Assembly (NCBI GenBank): GCA_013415695.1
Contig: JAAEEP010000005.1
Coordinates: forward strand, 52,970 to 116,969
Length of the DNA stretch: 64,000 bases
Source: Methanomassiliicoccales archaeon
GTDB lineage: Archaea; Thermoplasmatota; Thermoplasmata; Methanomassiliicoccales; JAAEEP01
Reading direction: 5' to 3'
Under the pieces are notes generated by a model. That model made no database searches and was not told the DNA's origin. It saw only the letters and a list, made by a program, of their open reading frames with translations. Of this stretch, positions 55,401 to 63,224 are shown one piece after another (the stretch's first letter is position 1; each line of letters starts with the position of its first letter). Both the position numbers and the translations under genes were made by a program.

Positions 55401-58400
55401 ATCATGCCTTTCGGTAACGTTACAATCGTATACTCGTACGGCGACCTCGATCTAAGGACCCAGGTGGCCGGAGAGCTCCTGACGGTCAACCACAACATCA
55501 GCTATTCTCAGGCCATGAGAGATGAGGTCGATTCCGACAATGACGGCGTGTGGGATTACCACGTCAACGGAGACGTGCAGATACCCTCAAGCAGCATAGA
55601 CGGCACGGTATTCTGGGACATCGACGGCGATGGGGAGTTCGACCCAAGCGTCGATGAGCCAATGACCGATGCCCAAGTAATACTCAATGGGACGTCGATC
55701 AAATTCCACGAGGAGCAAGAGGTCGACAACTCTGGTGGGTACCTGTTCTACTCGGTACCGCCCATGACTGCTGACCTCTACGCATATTATGAGGACCGCA
55801 AGCTTGGCCTGACCGTCCAGGAGATATTCCCACTGGGTGACCGCACCGTCGATATACCGGTACGGCCCAGTGCGATCAACGGTACCCTTGTCTACGATAC
55901 GGGAGAGGCTGCCTCCGGTGTCGTCGTGGAGATGGTGGACCTCATCAGTGGAGAGGTGACAAACCGGACGACCTCAGAGGACGGAGAATTCCAGTTCGCC
56001 AAGCTGCTTCCAGGTAACTATTCTCTGAGACTTAAGGACCAGACAGTGTCCATCGGAGAGCAGGTGTTCAACCTTGTGAACGGACGCACCGTGGACAGTA
56101 CATTCACCATACACCATTCCTTGGGAATCTCCGGTAGCGTCAGGCTCGGGGGAACCCTCACCGCGAACGTACTCGTGGGAGCGATCTCTCCCACCACAGA
56201 GGTGTGGACCACCTCCGACTCCACTGGAAAGTACTCGATCCTTGTTCCGGAAGGCACCTACACCATCTACTCTATCGCAGTCAAGGCCGGTGTAGAGTAT
56301 GCATGGATCGGAACGGCCTCAGGTACCGGCAAGGTCACCGTCAATCCCAACCTGGTCCAGGGCAAGGTAATCACCGGGACCGTCTACGAGGGCGGAGTGC
56401 CCTCTGTTGATACAGAGATCATATTCGAGGAAAGAACCAGCGGTGCCAGAATCTCCTTGGTCACAAATGCCAGCGGTGGTTTCAGGACGGTGTTGCCCAC
56501 TGGGACCTACTTCATGTACTCTCACACGGACTCCCACGCCATCTGGCAGGATGTCTATGTCTCTTCTTCGAAGAGATTGGACGTATACCTCGCACAGGCC
56601 GTCCATCTCTCAGGGGTTGTATGGACCGACTCCAATGGTAACGACCTCATGGGAGACCAGGAGGGAATGGAGGGGGTCACCGTCACGGCGATCGATCCCG
56701 ACGGTAGGAAGATAACATCGACCACCGACTCCGACGGGCAGTACCTGGTGACCCTGGTACCCGGGAACACATACCAGGTGAGCTTCTCATTCGATGGTTA
56801 CTACACGGTCGAGAGGGAGTACAAGCCACTGATGGAATCTGTGGAAGAGAACATCGAGCTTGTCCCAGAGAACAGGACCGTTCAGGGAAGCGCCTTCTTC
56901 GATACCACGGCTCTGGATGATATTGAGGTCCGCTTCTATGCGGTCGGTGGAGGGGCGGTGAACGCAACGGCGATTTCCGACGCTCACGGACTGTTCAGCA
57001 TATCCCTCGCTCCAGGTCAGTACCTTGTAGAGGTTGACCAGAACGTCACCCTAGGGTCCAACGCCACTCGATGGCAGAACTACACCACTCTCACAGTGGT
57101 CATCGGAGAGGATCCAGAACCACTTGATTTGGATGTCGTGAAGCGTGTCAGGGTCTACGGCGAGGTCCTACCCGACAGGAATGTGATGACATCCATCACA
57201 TTCGATGGTCCGGAGACGAAGGAGATCAGCGTCAACTTGACATTCGACATATACCTCATACCGGGAGAGTACGACATTTACGCATCCGCGGAGAGATTCA
57301 CCACTCGCTACGCTTACCTGGAGAGGATGGCCATCGACCATACATCCTCGCCCATCGTGATAATAACCGACAGGGCCTACGCACTTGATGGAAGCCTGAT
57401 GTTCGGAGACGGGCCGTTCCTAAGAAAGACGCCAGTTTCCATAACTGATGCGAGTGGAGCAACACTGCGTATCGACACCAATTCCATCGGGATGTTCACC
57501 ACATACCTGATGCCGGGCGAGTACACAATCGATGTCGATTACAGCACCATAGAACGAATCGGTCTTGAACAGAAATACGTCAGATACACGGGTTACAGGG
57601 AGGTCGACCTCCTCTCTGGAACAGAGATCGACATCGAGCTCGACAGGGATTACGACAACTCCACGGTAAGCGGAATGCTCATAGGGACGAATGGCAGCCC
57701 AATCGCTGGCTCGCTGACCTTCGCAGCCATATCGGATACCTCGATGAACGCCTCAGCAACGGCGACCATGGCAGGTTTCCACCTAGAGATGGCGCCGGGC
57801 GAGTACAGCGTCTACGCCAAACAGTTCGATGGCCCTGGTTCGTACCTGGGCGTGATCGAGATCGAGCCATACGAACCGAATGTGATAACGATCCAGCTTG
57901 AGTCCGGTCTGAGGTTCAGTGGAAAGACCATCTACAGCGGAATTCAAGGTCCAGCGAGCATCCAGATCTCTGGCAATGGAACTGTGGACCTGGAAAGCGG
58001 ACCCGACGGATCGTTTGAGGTATTCCTTCCCAGTGGAAGTTACAGCGTCACCTGCTCCGCCGAAGCCGTTGAGCGTGAGATGGATGTCGAGTACCTGTCC
58101 TCCTTCGATCTGGATCTCGTTAGCAGCACCAGCAAGACCATAGAGCTGGAGAAGCAGGTGCTCCTCGGAGTGACGGTCCAATGGAATGAACAGGAGAAGG
58201 CCACGATACTGCCCGGTGAGAATGCGGTCTACACCATCACGCTTGTGAACACCGGCAATGTGAAGGACACCTACGAGCTGTCTACACTCTTCACCTCATG
58301 GGAAGTTGAGTTCTCCAAGGAAAAGGTCACAGTGGAATTCGGTAGCCAGAACTCGGCCGTGGTCACCGCCACCATATTTGCCCCGGCCGATGCCAAGGTA

Positions 58401-58994
58401 GACCACGATCAGATTCGGATACTGGCACAGTCCACAACACAATCAAGCAAGTCTGGAAGTGTGAACGTGGATGTGAACATCATAGCGGTAAGGTCCCTGA
58501 ACCTCACATTCGACAAGGGCTACCCAACGTCGGGTGAGAGCTACTCCTACTCGGTCAAGCTCAGCAACCTGGGGAACATCGAGGACACCTACAACATCAC
58601 CGTGGCCAACGCTGAGCAGCTGGCTTCCCTGGGGTGGACCTACAGCTTCACCAACAATTCCAAGAGTTGGATGGAGGTCACCGTGGATGCGGGCATGCCG
58701 GCCTACTTCGACATGTCGCTCACACCTACAAGGAGCAACCCAGATCCAGATGTTGAGCTTGTCCTGTTCGCCAGGTCTAACTCAGAGGGCACGGTTCAGA
58801 AGGCTCTTCCAGTGATTCTGAATCTGCCCCATGTGAGCGTACCCGATCTCTCTGTCACCGGAACATCTGTGCATGACAGCGCACCTGCCATACCCATAGA
58901 GACCATTGCCCTGGGCGGCGTAGCCCTCGTGCTGTTCGTGATAATGGCGCTTCTCGGATATCAGAAGGGGGTGTTCAGACGAAGAAAACGCTGA
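52497..58994 (+). CDS. aglB: Giant AglB oligosaccharyltransferase with repeat-domain tail
   Basis: 2165 residues, over twice the usual AglB length of about 900. Residues 1-900 are a normal STT3/AglB: a catalytic Asp in SGGSDSYYHERV, the DHD pair in SNADHDAMVLFF, about a dozen membrane helices to about residue 520, and the acceptor-binding WWDYG at 600-604. From about 925 onwards are many secreted beta-domains. These are carboxypeptidase-regulatory/CnaB-like units (SGKPFANAWVTV, TDENGHY), two SdrD-like calcium-type loops (DIDGDGEFDPSVDEP), and two NEW3-like domains (TLVNTGNVKDTYEL; KLSNLGNIEDTYN). It ends in a membrane helix and RRRKR. It transfers glycan from dolichol to Asn in N-x-S/T outside the cell. 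Confidence 0.92.
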   Translation: MARNRGADERPPSTRKQPMKAGFKSRFQRSWFGKNWHIVAILATILFIAFFVRTYFGYSISVDNGYLVSGGSDSYYHERVIDYVMETGQHLVQDPMLNYPAGMRNARPPLYDWSVAVTGSLLTAFGIDSFDAMGFVLVMSTAFWGTLTIIPIFLMGRAAFGNKAGIVAALLFAIMSGHIQRSVMSNADHDAMVLFFAVCSFYFLMLALMNVKGSKWVSKWGEIGSIRKGFRGYLSQNQISLLYAVLSGTMLAAVAMIWTGFAYLVVIILAYLLVQVLVNRFRDIDSMGVVITVGLMLLVGFAIMAPVYYQMNYWDTWFDIPFYMFLAGMIFGGYFVITRDYPWTLTVPVFMILGGGALFVLSFTMPSLFEALITGQGYFVQSKLYSTISEAQPPDFSNLVLSFGILTFWLSFAGVVYAAMKVAKDTSPYLIFIVVWSGISMFMAISAGRFMFNAAPAFAITAGWISAIIIDWINFQDIPKTLSGVTGNPIQALRKAVKLRHVLGALFLAFMIIVPNVWYAMDAGIPSNSKEEYSQQVYDVMPSFLKPADYDTVNGTSWYFGAFSYNLPLPTSYWPAAWSWFSEQDSEIVPDAAKPAFLSWWDYGFESVREGDHPTVADNFQNAYQFAGQFITCQNEDYAIAMLITRTLEKTGISNNQTIVAMLERYDVDVDKVNDIMTNPSKYIEVVLSNPDIYGPYDSDLSAQNAKYSAMQVELALIGSDDLVDLYHDLREETGIDVGYFAIDGRLFPFTAFGYNIFYAPASLSDHRIDQFNQPFDFYQILAVDQYGETHTFENVTADMVIVDYTIEYKEMFYESMLYRTFMGYGPWDIGYESQGIPGISGSLANLPPMQGWNLSHFRMVYRTAYYNPYPAELVSDHPEAWRAVSLEEAVELKEKIDAGEIDGLVDMSAPTLASGVVFVQYYEGAMLEGTATTESGKPFANAWVTVLDDYGVPHQTVKTDENGHYSAIMPFGNVTIVYSYGDLDLRTQVAGELLTVNHNISYSQAMRDEVDSDNDGVWDYHVNGDVQIPSSSIDGTVFWDIDGDGEFDPSVDEPMTDAQVILNGTSIKFHEEQEVDNSGGYLFYSVPPMTADLYAYYEDRKLGLTVQEIFPLGDRTVDIPVRPSAINGTLVYDTGEAASGVVVEMVDLISGEVTNRTTSEDGEFQFAKLLPGNYSLRLKDQTVSIGEQVFNLVNGRTVDSTFTIHHSLGISGSVRLGGTLTANVLVGAISPTTEVWTTSDSTGKYSILVPEGTYTIYSIAVKAGVEYAWIGTASGTGKVTVNPNLVQGKVITGTVYEGGVPSVDTEIIFEERTSGARISLVTNASGGFRTVLPTGTYFMYSHTDSHAIWQDVYVSSSKRLDVYLAQAVHLSGVVWTDSNGNDLMGDQEGMEGVTVTAIDPDGRKITSTTDSDGQYLVTLVPGNTYQVSFSFDGYYTVEREYKPLMESVEENIELVPENRTVQGSAFFDTTALDDIEVRFYAVGGGAVNATAISDAHGLFSISLAPGQYLVEVDQNVTLGSNATRWQNYTTLTVVIGEDPEPLDLDVVKRVRVYGEVLPDRNVMTSITFDGPETKEISVNLTFDIYLIPGEYDIYASAERFTTRYAYLERMAIDHTSSPIVIITDRAYALDGSLMFGDGPFLRKTPVSITDASGATLRIDTNSIGMFTTYLMPGEYTIDVDYSTIERIGLEQKYVRYTGYREVDLLSGTEIDIELDRDYDNSTVSGMLIGTNGSPIAGSLTFAAISDTSMNASATATMAGFHLEMAPGEYSVYAKQFDGPGSYLGVIEIEPYEPNVITIQLESGLRFSGKTIYSGIQGPASIQISGNGTVDLESGPDGSFEVFLPSGSYSVTCSAEAVEREMDVEYLSSFDLDLVSSTSKTIELEKQVLLGVTVQWNEQEKATILPGENAVYTITLVNTGNVKDTYELSTLFTSWEVEFSKEKVTVEFGSQNSAVVTATIFAPADAKVDHDQIRILAQSTTQSSKSGSVNVDVNIIAVRSLNLTFDKGYPTSGESYSYSVKLSNLGNIEDTYNITVANAEQLASLGWTYSFTNNSKSWMEVTVDAGMPAYFDMSLTPTRSNPDPDVELVLFARSNSEGTVQKALPVILNLPHVSVPDLSVTGTSVHDSAPAIPIETIALGGVALVLFVIMALLGYQKGVFRRRKR

Positions 58995-59740
58995 TTTCAC
59001 TGCTGGCAATATCCATGATCCTGATATTGGCCCTGGCACCGCAGGTCCAGGCCGAATACTCTCCTATGTACATTTCCATCGACGGCCCCATCGTCATGGG
59101 AAAGGGCGAGACCAAGATGTACAGGGTGGATGTAGCCGGCGGACCTTCTGAGGGGAAAGGCAACTACACCTATACTGCGAGCATACTTGGAACCACGGGA
59201 GCGGACGCCCATGTTCTTCCCAGCGATGGCACTTCCAGCGGGACATTCTTCCTGAATGTCACAGCCAAAGGCGAGGTGCCGAGAATAGTGCTGTGGGTGA
59301 ACGTCACCTCATTCTTTGGAATAGAGGAGGAGAGGATGGTCAAGGAGTATGGGATAGAGGTCATGGACCCCATCGTGATCTCCGCGAACGTGGTGAACAA
59401 CGGGAACATCTCGGTCAGAGGTGTGCCGTTGACGGTCTTCGCTGACGGGAAGTCCATATATTCCACCACCGTGAGCTTGGATCCCGGTGCCTCCACCACC
59501 ATTCGGTACAACTGGACAGATCCCTCGGTATCCAGTGGCGAGCATGTCATCAAGCTGATGCTTGACCCTGACCAGGAGTTCATCACCTTCATTGGAGGGG
59601 GAACGGTGTACACCTCCACCATATGGGTCGGTGAGCAGGATTGGGGTCTCTGGAACATACTGTTCGTGGTCCTGGCCATATTCCTGGCTTTCATGGCGTA
59701 CACCTTCTACAGAAGACCGTCAAAACGCCGCAAGAGATGA
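58979..59740 (+). CDS. Secreted membrane-anchored beta protein, probable ACG start
   Basis: About 253 residues. A good signal peptide appears only if translation begins at ACG 58979: (M)KKTLISLLAISMILIL, then a cleavage region near PQVQA. No ATG, GTG or TTG lies in frame nearby until the ATG at 59015, which would give a truncated signal without its basic end. GGGGGTG (58967-58973) is five bases before the ACG. The mature part has beta-rich domains with CARDB-like NVVNNGNISVRGVPLTVF and several N-x-S/T sites, then a C-terminal membrane helix and a basic end similar to AglB's. It overlaps aglB by 16 nt and is probably a partner of it. Confidence 0.75.
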   Translation, partial: TKKTLISLLAISMILILALAPQVQAEYSPMYISIDGPIVMGKGETKMYRVDVAGGPSEGKGNYTYTASILGTTGADAHVLPSDGTSSGTFFLNVTAKGEVPRIVLWVNVTSFFGIEEERMVKEYGIEVMDPIVISANVVNNGNISVRGVPLTVFADGKSIYSTTVSLDPGASTTIRYNWTDPSVSSGEHVIKLMLDPDQEFITFIGGGTVYTSTIWVGEQDWGLWNILFVVLAIFLAFMAYTFYRRPSKRRKR

Positions 59741-59753
59741 GAAATCTTTCACA

Positions 59754-59790
59754 GGCGGATTCTCCGCCCGTTTTGTTCCTTTTTGTTTTT
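59754..59790 (+). terminator. Terminator after the aglB unit
   Basis: GGCGGA (59754-59759) and TCCGCC (59763-59768) form a 6-bp stem with a three-base loop. A long T-rich stretch follows (59771-59790). Confidence 0.7.
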
Positions 59791-59875
59791 CAATAATACG
59801 ATTCAAATTGCATATGGATGTAAGCGATTGGTCTAATTGATTAAATAGGAAGTTGTAGATTGACACCTTGATATC

Positions 59876-60199
59876 ATGGCGGACTATCTTATCGAGGTGA
59901 CCGACGAGAACTTCAAGGAGCTTAAGGCCAAGTATGACAAGATGGTCATCGATTGTTGGGCGGAGTGGTGTGGGCCCTGCAAGATGATCAAACCCCTCGT
60001 GGAGGAGCTGGCCGAGAATTATCAGAATTCAATAGCCTTTGGCACCTTGGATGTGGATATGAACCCCGAAACCTCTAATGAAATGGGCATCATGGCCATA
60101 CCCACTCTCCTCTATTTCAAGGACGGAAAATTGGTGGACGAGATTGTTGGTGTGGTGCCCAAAGAGGCCATCGAAGAGATCATCAAGCAGAAGTTCTAA
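59876..60199 (+). CDS. Thioredoxin
   Basis: 107 residues. The redox site WAEWCGPCKMIKP has the canonical WCGPC. The cis-Pro loop is MAIPTLLYFKDGK. No signal peptide, so it is cytoplasmic. It transfers electrons to protein disulfides. Single gene behind the aglB terminator, convergent with the translin gene by 4 nt. Confidence 0.96.
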   Translation: MADYLIEVTDENFKELKAKYDKMVIDCWAEWCGPCKMIKPLVEELAENYQNSIAFGTLDVDMNPETSNEMGIMAIPTLLYFKDGKLVDEIVGVVPKEAIEEIIKQKF

Positions 60200-60813
60200 A
60201 GCCTCTTCTGCAAATCTTCGATCTTCTCCTCCAGCCTGCGAGAGCTCACCGCAAGCGTGATATCTCCTCTTGTCTTCTCCACCAGTGAGCGGGCTATATC
60301 CTGCTTCCTTCTTATGGCCACCAGTGCCTGAGGATAGTCGAACCTCATTATCACCAGGAACATCTCCTCCATCATATCCAGGTAGGTTATCGCTTCGTCT
60401 ACCTCCCCTCTCCTGAGCGCGATGAGCACGAAGCGCCTTATCTCGCCGATGGAATCGGCCAATCCTAGAAGGTAGGGAGTGGGCGGAATCCCGAGCTCAT
60501 GGGGGGCGGGCAAGCGTTCACACTTGAAGATGGAATGGACGATTGCCGCTTCGGCCAGTTCCTGGAGTGCATCGGATACCAACCCTGAGGTCCATATGTC
60601 GGGGTGAACTTCAAGCAGGCTCTTGAGTCTGGCGGCTTCCTCGAGAGCCGTTGCCAGCATGTCCGAGGCATCCTCTCCCTTGTGTATGGAATGGACCGCG
60701 CCCCCAGAGAGCCGGATGATGGCCCTGGAGGATTTGATAGCGATCTCTCTAACGGTGTCCTTCTCGTCCAGCTCATCCTGGATGCCAATGGCTATCTCGT
60801 CCAGGTTTCTCAT
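60196..60813 (-). CDS. Translin family protein
   Basis: 205 residues, all helical. The translin signatures are present: VREIAIKSSRAIIRLSGGAVHSIHKG, ELGIPPTPYLLGLADSIGEIRRF, and RFDYPQALVAIRRKQDIARSLVEKTRGDIT. Archaeal translins form octamers that bind and may cut single-stranded RNA or DNA ends. The helical residues near the C-terminus include the acidic positions seen in TRAX-type nucleases, but this cannot be confirmed by eye. Confidence 0.88.
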   Translation of the reverse strand: MRNLDEIAIGIQDELDEKDTVREIAIKSSRAIIRLSGGAVHSIHKGEDASDMLATALEEAARLKSLLEVHPDIWTSGLVSDALQELAEAAIVHSIFKCERLPAPHELGIPPTPYLLGLADSIGEIRRFVLIALRRGEVDEAITYLDMMEEMFLVIMRFDYPQALVAIRRKQDIARSLVEKTRGDITLAVSSRRLEEKIEDLQKRL

Positions 60814-60850
60814 GTTCCGGGGAAGAGCGGTCGAGGAATAAAGGCTTTCC

Positions 60851-62173
60851 CTAGCCTCTTATCTCCTTCATGTGGTCGATACGCCTCTGGATAAGTTCAG
60901 GCTTCCCGATATCGTGGCGTATGGCTATCGCCTCGCCCTTGATGTGGGCGAGACCCCTCTCGCAGGCCTTCTCCGCATCCTCTATCGAATCCTCCACCCC
61001 CACGATCGCCAGGGATCTCGATGTGGTGGTAAGGACGCGGTCCTTCTCCTCATTGACCGCGGCGTAGTAAAGCCAGACGCCTTCTTTGTCGATGGCCCTC
61101 TCGTCGACGGTTATGGGGAGGCCGGCCATTGACTTGGTGCCGTAGCCCTCGGGAACCACGTACTTGCATACGGTCGCTTTCTTGGCAAAGGCTGTTTTAG
61201 ATTGAGAAAGAGTACCGTCCACAATGTGGCCGCAGATCTCCACGAAGTTGGAGGTCAGTATGGGAAGAACGTTCATTGCCTCAGGATCTCCGAAGCGGGC
61301 GTTGAACTCTATCACCCTTGGCCCGTTTCTCGTCAGTATGAACTGACCGTAAAGGAATCCAACATAAGGGCATCCCTCGTCAGCCATGGCGGTCACCGTC
61401 TTGGCCATGATGTCCATGGCCCCCTCGTACTCCTCCTGTGTCATGAAGGGAAGGCTGTGGTCCGCCATTGAATAGGAACCCATCCCTCCAGTGTTTGGGC
61501 CTCTATCTCCCTCGTAGGCCCGTTTATGGTCCTGCACAACTGGCATGGGTACCACGCTCTTGCCGTCGCAGAAAGCCTGGAGTGTGAACTCCTCTCCCTT
61601 CGCCCGTTCCTCCAGTACTACCGCGCCACCGCCGATGGACTTGTCCAGTATCTCCTTCACATAATCGAGAACCGCCTGCTTGGTCAGGAGGTGCTCCCCC
61701 TGGATCTTGACGCCCTTGCCTCCGGTGAGGCCTACTGGCTTCACGGCGACCTCGCCGTCGTATCCCATCATGAACTCTTTCGCATCACCGTATGAGTCGA
61801 AGACCTCGAAATCCAGGTTTCCAGGTATGGAGTGGTCCTTCATCAGGTTCCGCATGAAGCTCTTGGAGGTCTCTATTCTCGCTGCATTCTTCCTCGGAGC
61901 AACGCATCCTATTCCCTCCGCCTCGAGGGAATCGGCCAAACCCACCTCCAGGGGAGCCTCTGGACCAATGACTGCCATCTCCACTCCCGATCTGATCGCG
62001 AAGTCCGTGACCTTCTGAACGTCCGTCTCCTTGATGAGTTCGAATTCCCTTGAAGCCCTTGCTATGCCAGGGTTCCTGTTCTTCATGGCGGCGTATATCT
62101 CGGCGCCTCCATCGTACAGGGCTCGAACGATGGCGTGCTCTCTTCCGCCCCCTCCTACGGCTAGAACTTTCAT
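60851..62173 (-). CDS. purD: Phosphoribosylamine-glycine ligase
   Basis: 440 residues from the ATG at 62173, with AGGTG as ribosome site; the GTG at 62182 overlaps that site. ATP-grasp signatures: AVGGGGREHAIVRAL, KPVGLTGGKGVKI, VLEERAKGEEFTLQAF, and VIEFNARFGDPEAMNVLP. It makes GAR in purine synthesis. Not clustered with other pur genes here. Confidence 0.95.
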   Translation of the reverse strand: MKVLAVGGGGREHAIVRALYDGGAEIYAAMKNRNPGIARASREFELIKETDVQKVTDFAIRSGVEMAVIGPEAPLEVGLADSLEAEGIGCVAPRKNAARIETSKSFMRNLMKDHSIPGNLDFEVFDSYGDAKEFMMGYDGEVAVKPVGLTGGKGVKIQGEHLLTKQAVLDYVKEILDKSIGGGAVVLEERAKGEEFTLQAFCDGKSVVPMPVVQDHKRAYEGDRGPNTGGMGSYSMADHSLPFMTQEEYEGAMDIMAKTVTAMADEGCPYVGFLYGQFILTRNGPRVIEFNARFGDPEAMNVLPILTSNFVEICGHIVDGTLSQSKTAFAKKATVCKYVVPEGYGTKSMAGLPITVDERAIDKEGVWLYYAAVNEEKDRVLTTTSRSLAIVGVEDSIEDAEKACERGLAHIKGEAIAIRHDIGKPELIQRRIDHMKEIRG

Positions 62174-62257
62174 GATCCGCACCTATTGAGAGAAGAAAGA
62201 CTTATTGTCTAATAATAATTGATACCGAAGGTCAATCACTTTCCTGCAGAAGAGCCC

Positions 62258-62908
62258 TCAAATGCCAAGTGCTGACATCAGCTCCTCAAGCCCTTCGCCG
62301 CTCTTGGTGCTTACCCTGAACAGCTTCTCGCCATTCTTGATGGACCGGAGATCTGATTCTAGTCTGTTGGCGTCCACATCCAGATAGGGCAGTAGATCCA
62401 CCTTGTTCAGAACGGCCACGTCGGCGTTGAGGAAGATGAATGGATGTTTTCTGATCATGTCGTCCCCCTCGGTGACAGATACGACCACCATTCTCTTGTC
62501 CGTCCCCAGGGGGAAGTCTGCTGGGCAGACCAGATTGCCGACATTCTCTATGAACAGGAAGTCAACCGAGTCGAGATCAAGCTTCTCCAAACCGTGCTTG
62601 ACCAGGTGCGCATCTAGATGGCACTCCTTTCCGGTGTTCAGGTTCACCGAGGGAATGCCGTTTGACTCCAATCGTTCAAAATCGTCCTGGCCGGTCACAT
62701 CTCCCGCTATGGCGGCTGGCCTCAGCCCCTTCTCCCTCAGGATGCTTGACATCTTGATTATGAGCTCGGTCTTGCCCGCCCCTATCGAACCTAAGACGTC
62801 CAGGGAGCAAATACCCTTGGATCGGAGCAGGTCGAGGTTCTCCTCTGACAACCTCCTGTTCTCTTCAAGAACATCCATCTCCATGGAGATGTCGGTTACC
62901 TTGTGCAC
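62258..62908 (-). CDS. hypB: HypB-type nickel-insertion GTPase
   Basis: 216 residues with GTG start. P-loop GSIGAGKTEL, switch region AGDVTGQDDFERL, metal site GKECHLDAHLV, DFLFIENVGNLVCP, and the guanine motif NKVDLLP. HypB loads nickel into [NiFe] hydrogenases with HypA. It lacks the His-rich N-terminus of some bacterial forms. No other hyp or hydrogenase gene is in the window. Confidence 0.93.
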   Translation of the reverse strand: MHKVTDISMEMDVLEENRRLSEENLDLLRSKGICSLDVLGSIGAGKTELIIKMSSILREKGLRPAAIAGDVTGQDDFERLESNGIPSVNLNTGKECHLDAHLVKHGLEKLDLDSVDFLFIENVGNLVCPADFPLGTDKRMVVVSVTEGDDMIRKHPFIFLNADVAVLNKVDLLPYLDVDANRLESDLRSIKNGEKLFRVSTKSGEGLEELMSALGI

Positions 62909-63224
62909 AACCCCTGACTAACATTCCTTTAGTTAACTCTTGCTGTTCTACCCACTCATTCCATTTCGTTTCTGTCCCACCCGTGGCGGTATCATACTCT
63001 CATCGAAAAGCACCTTGACAATAGGACATAATCCATCATTCATCCTCGGCTGCTTACGTTTTTCAATCTAGCTGAGTAATGCGATTCAAATGCCAAGGTC
63101 AATATTGAAGCCAGTTTACTATCTGTATTACAGAATTGTTAAGTAAATCCAACCCGATATTTGTCAGGGGCCTATTACAGGTCCGGAGGATAAGTTACCG
63201 ATATCTGATGGGGGTGAAATAATC
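62909..63224. other. Intergenic region between hypB and the beta-helix protein
   Basis: 316 nt of divergent upstream sequence. A GGGGTGA ribosome site (63211-63217) serves the gene starting at 63225. AT-rich patches around 63110-63150 may hold its promoter. No further gene or structure is recognised. Confidence 0.5.
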
